Source: Hypericum androsaemum
Taxonomy: Eukaryota > Streptophyta > Magnoliopsida > Malpighiales > Hypericaceae
Length of the DNA: 64,000 nt
NCBI GenBank assembly: GCA_963995505.1
Contig: OZ023195.1
Coordinates: 868,001 to 932,000, forward strand
Reading direction: 5' to 3'
A program made the position numbers and the translations under genes. Positions 58,825 through 64,000 of the stretch are shown piece by piece (the first letter of the stretch is position 1; each line of letters opens with the position of its first letter). A model generated the notes under the pieces. It saw only the letters and a program-made list of their open reading frames with translations. It made no database searches and had not been told where the DNA came from.

Positions 58825-59089
58825 CTGTGGAAGCATATAGCATCGACCTTACAACACAAGCATAATTCTTGTTAAATGAACAACCAAACCCGAGTCCTTA
58901 AGGACAAGCCTTCGAGCTCATGGTTCCTCACAGGATCCGACGAGGACCATGATTCGGACCGGGACCCTATCGGAGCTCCGACGCGGTGCCTCTGCTCCGG
59001 CTGTGCGGTGGCTTTTGGTGCGCGTAAATAAGTAGCTCTTCCTAATAACAGATAATTATCACCCCCGTTATACAACCAAAATTATTGAA

Positions 59090-59610
59090 TAAAATACGCT
59101 TTAGTTCCAATATTCCTGGAAAATGTGCATCCCGATCCCCATATTTGTCAAAACATACTGATGAGTCCTTATCTTTTTTCTGATCATCCCTAGACTACTA
59201 TTTTCTGCTAGTCAACGTTCTTTTCCAGAAATTCAACCAAGTCACTAAATTTTCGATAGCCCGAGCATGGTCCACTATCTCGTGTTGTCTCGCAGTCTAG
59301 CTGATTTGGATGATTTTTCTAATCAGTCCAGAAACTACCTCCAAGAAGAAGAAGATGAAGTGTGTCCTCGATGATCGGACGATCGGTCGGTAGGTCAATC
59401 GTGAGGCCCGGCTACCGGAGCCCGGAGGTTGTATGAACATTTTTTTGAATTAAAGATTGTTCACCTATTGAAAAAAAAAAGTTGTTGACTAGTCTAAATA
59501 ATGTTATAGGAATGCTCTAAAAAAAGCAGGGACAAATCAGTACTTTTTGACGAACATGGAACTAATATGCACATTTTCTACAAATATAAAAGATGAAAAT
59601 GCATTTTACT
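59090..59610. mobile_element. MITE-like element with ~90-bp inverted repeats
   Basis: The arms share GAAAATGTGCAT (59118; complement at 59568), TTTGTCAAAACATACTGATG (about 59144; partly mirrored as CAGTACTTTTTGACGAACA near 59538) and an AAAAT-GC terminus. Target duplication not resolved. Interior non-coding. Confidence 0.5.
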
Positions 59611-60500
59611 CCATATAATTTTTTATAACTGATAACGACGGTACAATATATAAAGAGTCCAGAACACCCAATTATCAAAAAGAGGCCTTGTAAGACAATT
59701 CTTTTATTTTGTCCGGCCCTCGCAGTTCAATTTGTTTAGTCTTGGATGCGGGAGAAAGGATGGAGAGAAAGAAGGAAAATAGGAAAACATAGAATGAAAT
59801 TCAATAATTATTCAAGATAATATTGTCACAAATCTCACTCTTTCGTTAATTGGATACTGCCCAACACAAAAATATTAAACCACCTAAAAACGTTGGGGAA
59901 AAAAATTCTGAGCTGTACATGACTACATTTCAATTTTATAGGCTTATTTTTGTGTTCAGCATGGACCTGGATACAAAAAATTTGTTCAAGCTTGTTGTGT
60001 AACAAATTCCAAACGAGCTTGAGTGATCAATTTTTTTTGGGGTTAAATGAGTGATCAATTTTATAGTCTAAGTTATATAGCATTTTAATATTAATATGGT
60101 TATAATATGGTTCGACCGTTATCCGAGAGCGCAACATGACACTTCCCGGATATTTTTTAAAATATTGATTTGCTTGCCTCTAAACGTGCACGTTATTTAC
60201 ATTACTTTGAAATTAAGAATAAATACATTTTAGTTTCATGAGTTAAATATAATTACTCTGATTTTTCAAACTCAAAATAACGACTCAAGTTTTTCTCCCA
60301 AACATTGTAACAGTATTAATTTTTTTTTAAAAAAAATCAAAATTTGAACCAAATTGAAGGTGACAGTTGCTTGAACATTATTATTTGTATCTAAATCAAA
60401 AAAATTACGCACAAGTAATGAACACTCAAAGTTCCAAAGATACTTGTCTAGGTTCTCGGGCAAATTGACTCCCATTGGGAAACTTATACTACGTGCAAGA

Positions 60501-60569
60501 GAGTTGAGATATTCTTTTTGAGGAAAGAGTTGAGATATTCTTTTTGAGGAAAGAGTTGAGATATTCTTG
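60501..60569. repeat. 26-bp tandem repeat, 2.7 copies
   Basis: Unit GAGTTGAGATATTCTTTTTG plus AGGAAA, repeated at 60501, 60527 and 60553; the last copy is incomplete. Confidence 0.9.
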
Positions 60570-61129
60570 AAATGATAAATTTTTGTCTTCGCCAAACTAA
60601 CCCCGGAAAGGACTAAAAATCATCAAGAATTTTATGGCTGACTGCAACCTGCCTAGGGCTGAGCAGTAGATCATCTCCCACATAATTAGACGTGGACAAA
60701 GACTTCCAATCCAACTATATGAAAAGTTATAAATATCTAAAAAGTTTAGAGTTCAAATTATGATATGTATTATGGTATAAAATTTACCTTTCAAAAAAAA
60801 TAATCTAAATTTTTGTCGAGATAGTCAGACGGTCTCCACCTCTACACGCTCTAAAAATTATTCGAAGTAGTAATGAATTTAAATTGATTTAAAAATATCT
60901 TGGTTCGAGCAGCGGGATCTGGGCGGTCAGGACGGTCATGGGTTGCGCGCGAGAAGCATCTTCTCTATATATTTTTTAGTCGAGTAATTGTTGAATTGGG
61001 TAGCTTAGATTTCTAGGTTTTTTTTGCCAAAAAAGTTCGCCGGAGTTCGCCGGAGAAGATAACCAGAAGGTTGGGTTAGCCTGAGAAGATGACCACAGGG
61101 GTATAATAGTCATTTCCATGACCAGAAAT

Positions 61130-61269
61130 AAAAAAAGAGCCGATGACGTCAGTCAGGGACCCGAGGGGAAAGTTTAACCAAACACGGGGGACGGTAAAAT
61201 CATTTTCGAAAATTCAGGGACCCGAGGAGGAGGATGATCAAATACCGGGGACTAGGGAGTAATTTGTCC
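61130..61269. mobile_element. Isolated Mutator-like terminal inverted repeat
   Basis: The stretch ending GACTAGGGAGTAATTTGTCC at 61269 resembles the complement of the ends of the 8795 and 4020 elements and contains the shared CCAAACACGGG block seen at 13760. No matching opposite end was found in the window, so it is a truncated element or a solo end. It lies about 250 bp before the SLC44-like start codon. Confidence 0.5.
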
Positions 61270-61520
61270 AAAGAAAAGTGGTTACTTTCATCGCCTTTTC
61301 TTCCCCTCCCATTTGCAGTCCACGTAAGCACATGCCACTCTTCTTCTTCTTCGTCGTCTTCCTTGACTTTCCACCCTCACGCCGTTGACTTTAAAATAAG
61401 AAAGAGAAGAAAACATTTCCTGAACTGAACGGCAATTCCCGAATTGAATTCCTTCTCCCCCCACCAAACCAAACCAAACCCGTAATTAAACCCAGCAAAC
61501 AAATAAATCAGGCAATCGAA

Positions 61521-63908
61521 ATGAACGACTCTCCTAGTTCCTCCCCCGGCTCCGTCTCCACTTCCGATCAGGTAAACTTTTCTCCTCCACCGACTTTATA
61601 TGAAAAACATAAATAAAGAACCGGAAAACATTTTCCTCTGGGAATTGAATTCACCGCGGAAAATGTTTCCTTTTCTGACTGTGAATTGGAATTGGCAGAA
61701 CGTAGAGAGGAGCGGGAGCAGTAGCCAGCGGGTGACTGTGGACGCGCCACGTGGATGGCATGACGTGTTCTGGCTGGGGGTGTTCTCGCTTCACATGGTA
61801 GGGTTAGGGTTTGCTCTGACGGTGCTGGGTCTCAACCGGTTCATGAAGACTGACAGGTTCAACATCGACAAGTACACGTCCGGGCCCACCCACGGCAACG
61901 GTCTAACCGAGGACTACTGGCCAATGTACGCGGCAAGCGCGGCGGGCGGGGCGGTGCTCGGCTGGATTTGGCTGCTGCTTTTGGGGTCCCAGGCCAGCCA
62001 CATGATGAAGATCTCCGTGCACATCCTCACCACCTACCTCGCCGTGGTCAGCGTCCTCTGCTTCTGGACCAAGCAATTCTTTTGGGGTGTCGCGTTTGCC
62101 ATTGGCGCCGCGCTGCAGTTCTTGTACGTGGTCTCGGTTATTGACAGGTACGAGGCTGGAAGAAGGAGCCTGAAACGATCATTTGTGAGTTAATGTACTT
62201 TTACTCGGGTTGATGAATGTTTCAAGGTTCGTTGAACGTTGCAATTATGTTAGGATCCTGCTAGTTTCTTGAAATTAGAGGGGCGGCTCTGCGATGGAGG
62301 CATAAGGTTTGAGCTCGTGATATTTAGTTATAGGACTGGCTACATACTTGGGTTGGAGATGGATCTTCTCAAGTACACCATGACCTGGCGGTTTCTTGAT
62401 GTGTTAGACTGATGTGAGTGCGGTTGGTGTTTCCGTGGGATATGTAGGAATGGCGGTTTATTCTATACCTCCGCTCATTGAAACTTCTATGCATCGGACT
62501 TCTGAGTAGTGGCCCTTTCCTTGTACATCGAGTTACCTTTATGGCTTTAGTGATTTTCATTGTTCTGTCTCCAATGAGGGTTTCTCCGTACCTACTTTTG
62601 TAAAATTTTCTCCAACACCTTGGCGTAATTTGGGATGTGAATAAATTTTTCATATCTTTGATTTTTATTATTGGTTCAATGACATGGCTCCATTGAGTTG
62701 ATGCTGCAGATTAAGTAGTGTGATGGTTCAATATTCATCATCTTTTTCTCTGCCTGTCTGCAGACTTCCATTCACCATGCTGGTGCTGCAAAAGGCTGTG
62801 CTTATGGTTTGGAGCCTTCCTGAAGTCATGAGAATAGCGTATGCATTCATGTTTGTCATGCTTTTGTGGATGGCAATATGGTCGTTCGGAGCTGCTGGGG
62901 TTGTTGCCTCAAGCATGGGAGATAGTGGACGCTGGTGGCTTCTTTTGGTGAGCTGGCAAGTTTTGCTCTTTATTGCACCTGCTATTATTGTGATACAAAA
63001 CAGAAACACGGATTCGTTGGCATATCCTTTGTGACGCCTTAACTGTTGCAACTGAATTCATTTGTCTGCTCAGGTCCTGTCAGTGAGCTTGTTTTGGACG
63101 GGTGCTGTATTCTGTAATACTGTGCATGTGATAGTATCTGGCATGGTGTTTCTTGTTCTTAACCATGGTGACCAAGAATCTGCACCAGTGCCCCCTAACT
63201 CCTTGATGAAGGCTCTACGGTATGCAGTGACAACATCTTTTGGAAGTATTTGCTATGGATCACTCTTCACAGCGGCAATTAGGACGCTTCGATGGGAGGT
63301 ATACAAACTACAATTTTCCTCTACCAGACTTGTTATCTTGCTCTATGTTATAGGTAGTGTTTTCCTTTTTCCATTCTCCCTTTCTTTAAATAAGGCTGAT
63401 CTTTTAGATCAGGGGCTTGCGGTCTAAGATAGGCAAGAACGAGTGCTTGCTCTGTTGCATTGATTTTCTGTTCCATATAGTGGAGACTCTTGTTCGATTC
63501 TTCAACAAATATGCCTATGTTCAGGTAAACTTTGAAACTTCTCTGTCTCTTTTTTAGATTTGTATCTTGCAGCTTCAACTTGAACTTTTGGTTGCTCTTT
63601 CTGAGTAAGTTTCTTCAGTCATGATTTCCATTTCCGGCCGAGTTTAATTGCAGAATTTGCGCCATTTCCTTCAGATAGCTGTTTATGGAAAAGGTTTCAA
63701 CCATTCAGCAAGAGATGCCTGGGAGTTATTCCAATCAACTGGTGTCGAAGCCCTTGTTGCATATGATTGCTCAGGTGCTGTTCTATTGATGGGGACGTTG
63801 TTGGGCGGGCTGATAACAGGAACAGCTTCGGGAGTTTGGGCACACACTAAACAGAATGATAAAACTATCATGGTGGGTTCCACTGCAATGTTGATTGGAA
63901 TGGTCTTG
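61521..63908 (+). CDS. Choline-transporter-like protein (CTL/SLC44 family), 3' end beyond window
   Basis: Six exons are visible: 61521-61571, 61699-62147, 62764-62947, 63074-63298, 63408-63524 and 63675-63908, encoding the first 420 residues with consistent phases; the last ends at a GT donor and the gene continues past 64000. It starts MNDSPSSSPGSVSTSDQ and has a cytosolic Ser-rich N-terminus, then multiple membrane segments: DVFWLGVFSLHMVGLGFAL, AASAAGGAVLGWIWLLLL, ILTTYLAVVSVLCFW, and later ones. Family blocks are FWTGAVFCNTVHVIVSG, SFGSICYGSLFTAAIRTLRW, GKNECLLCC…FFNKYAYVQIAVYGKGF and SARDAWELFQSTGVEAL. Plant members (At4g38640 type) are annotated as plasma-membrane choline transporter family; substrate and location of this one are inferred only from family. 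Acceptor of exon 5 was set at 63407 because the next AG would give an immediate stop. Confidence 0.92.
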
Positions 63909-64000
63909 GTAAGTTGAACATGTTAAGTAGAATTGCTAGTTAACCATCACGACTTCATTTGTAATTCGATTGCTGATCCAAAGTTTTGGGCACTATGCTT

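Larger units (their letters stand above)
58830..61129. other. Gene-free region
   Basis: No supported gene. Contains a MITE-like inverted-repeat element (59090-59610) and a short 26-bp tandem repeat (60501-60569). ORF 58872-59075 (-) and 60272-60595 (-) show no known motif. Confidence 0.5.

Overview
The window is nuclear DNA of a flowering plant, most likely a eudicot. It is AT-rich, its genes are split by short introns with GT-AG ends, and the gene set is plant-typical (a GARP/NIGT1 regulator, Mediator MED25, an LHT amino-acid permease). Nested plant LTR retrotransposons and many small DNA transposons fill the space between genes. I cannot name the species from the sequence.

Six genes look intact. 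On the + strand: a NIGT1/HHO-type repressor of nitrate/phosphate signalling (6627-8275), MED25 (43224-50453), an LHT-type amino-acid permease (53682-57523), and a choline-transporter-like SLC44 gene that runs off the right edge (61521 onward). On the - strand: a plastid metallo-hydrolase of the UlaG-like class (23381-25412) and a BRO1-domain protein (26430-28833). I rebuilt each exon by exon with consistent splice sites and phases. They do not form a pathway or cluster. A broken 3' piece of a GDT1/PML-type cation-transporter gene lies at 58355-58824 on the - strand.

The rest is dominated by mobile DNA. LTR elements: a non-autonomous element with a long unrecognised ORF (9559-13656, TSD ATGAT); a Ty3/gypsy element with gag and protease but no reverse transcriptase (29365-36663, TSD ACAAC); and a decayed Ty1/copia element (37101-40719) whose RNase H region is split by a solo LTR (38850-40405, TSD GATAT). 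A capsid/gag-like fragment of caulimovirid-like type lies at 19617-20375. At least five Mutator-like elements with long terminal inverted repeats and 9-bp target duplications can be delimited (4020-6199, 8795-13826, 18150-19378, 41737-43017, 54429-54885), plus one isolated end (about 61130-61269). Two of them end just upstream of genes (NIGT1-like, MED25) and one lies inside an LHT intron. Two hAT-like MITEs with 8-bp duplications are at 1149-1431 and 51248-51777.

No clearly new biological system is evident. The most unusual points are: a Mutator-like insertion whose left junction carries a 25-nt inverted copy of the right flank; the MULE placed 206 bp before the MED25 start codon and carrying its own 54-codon ORF; the retroelement ORF of about 600 codons broken only by two in-frame TGA codons; the GDT1 relic; and a satellite-like array at 21300-22270 with nested periodicity.
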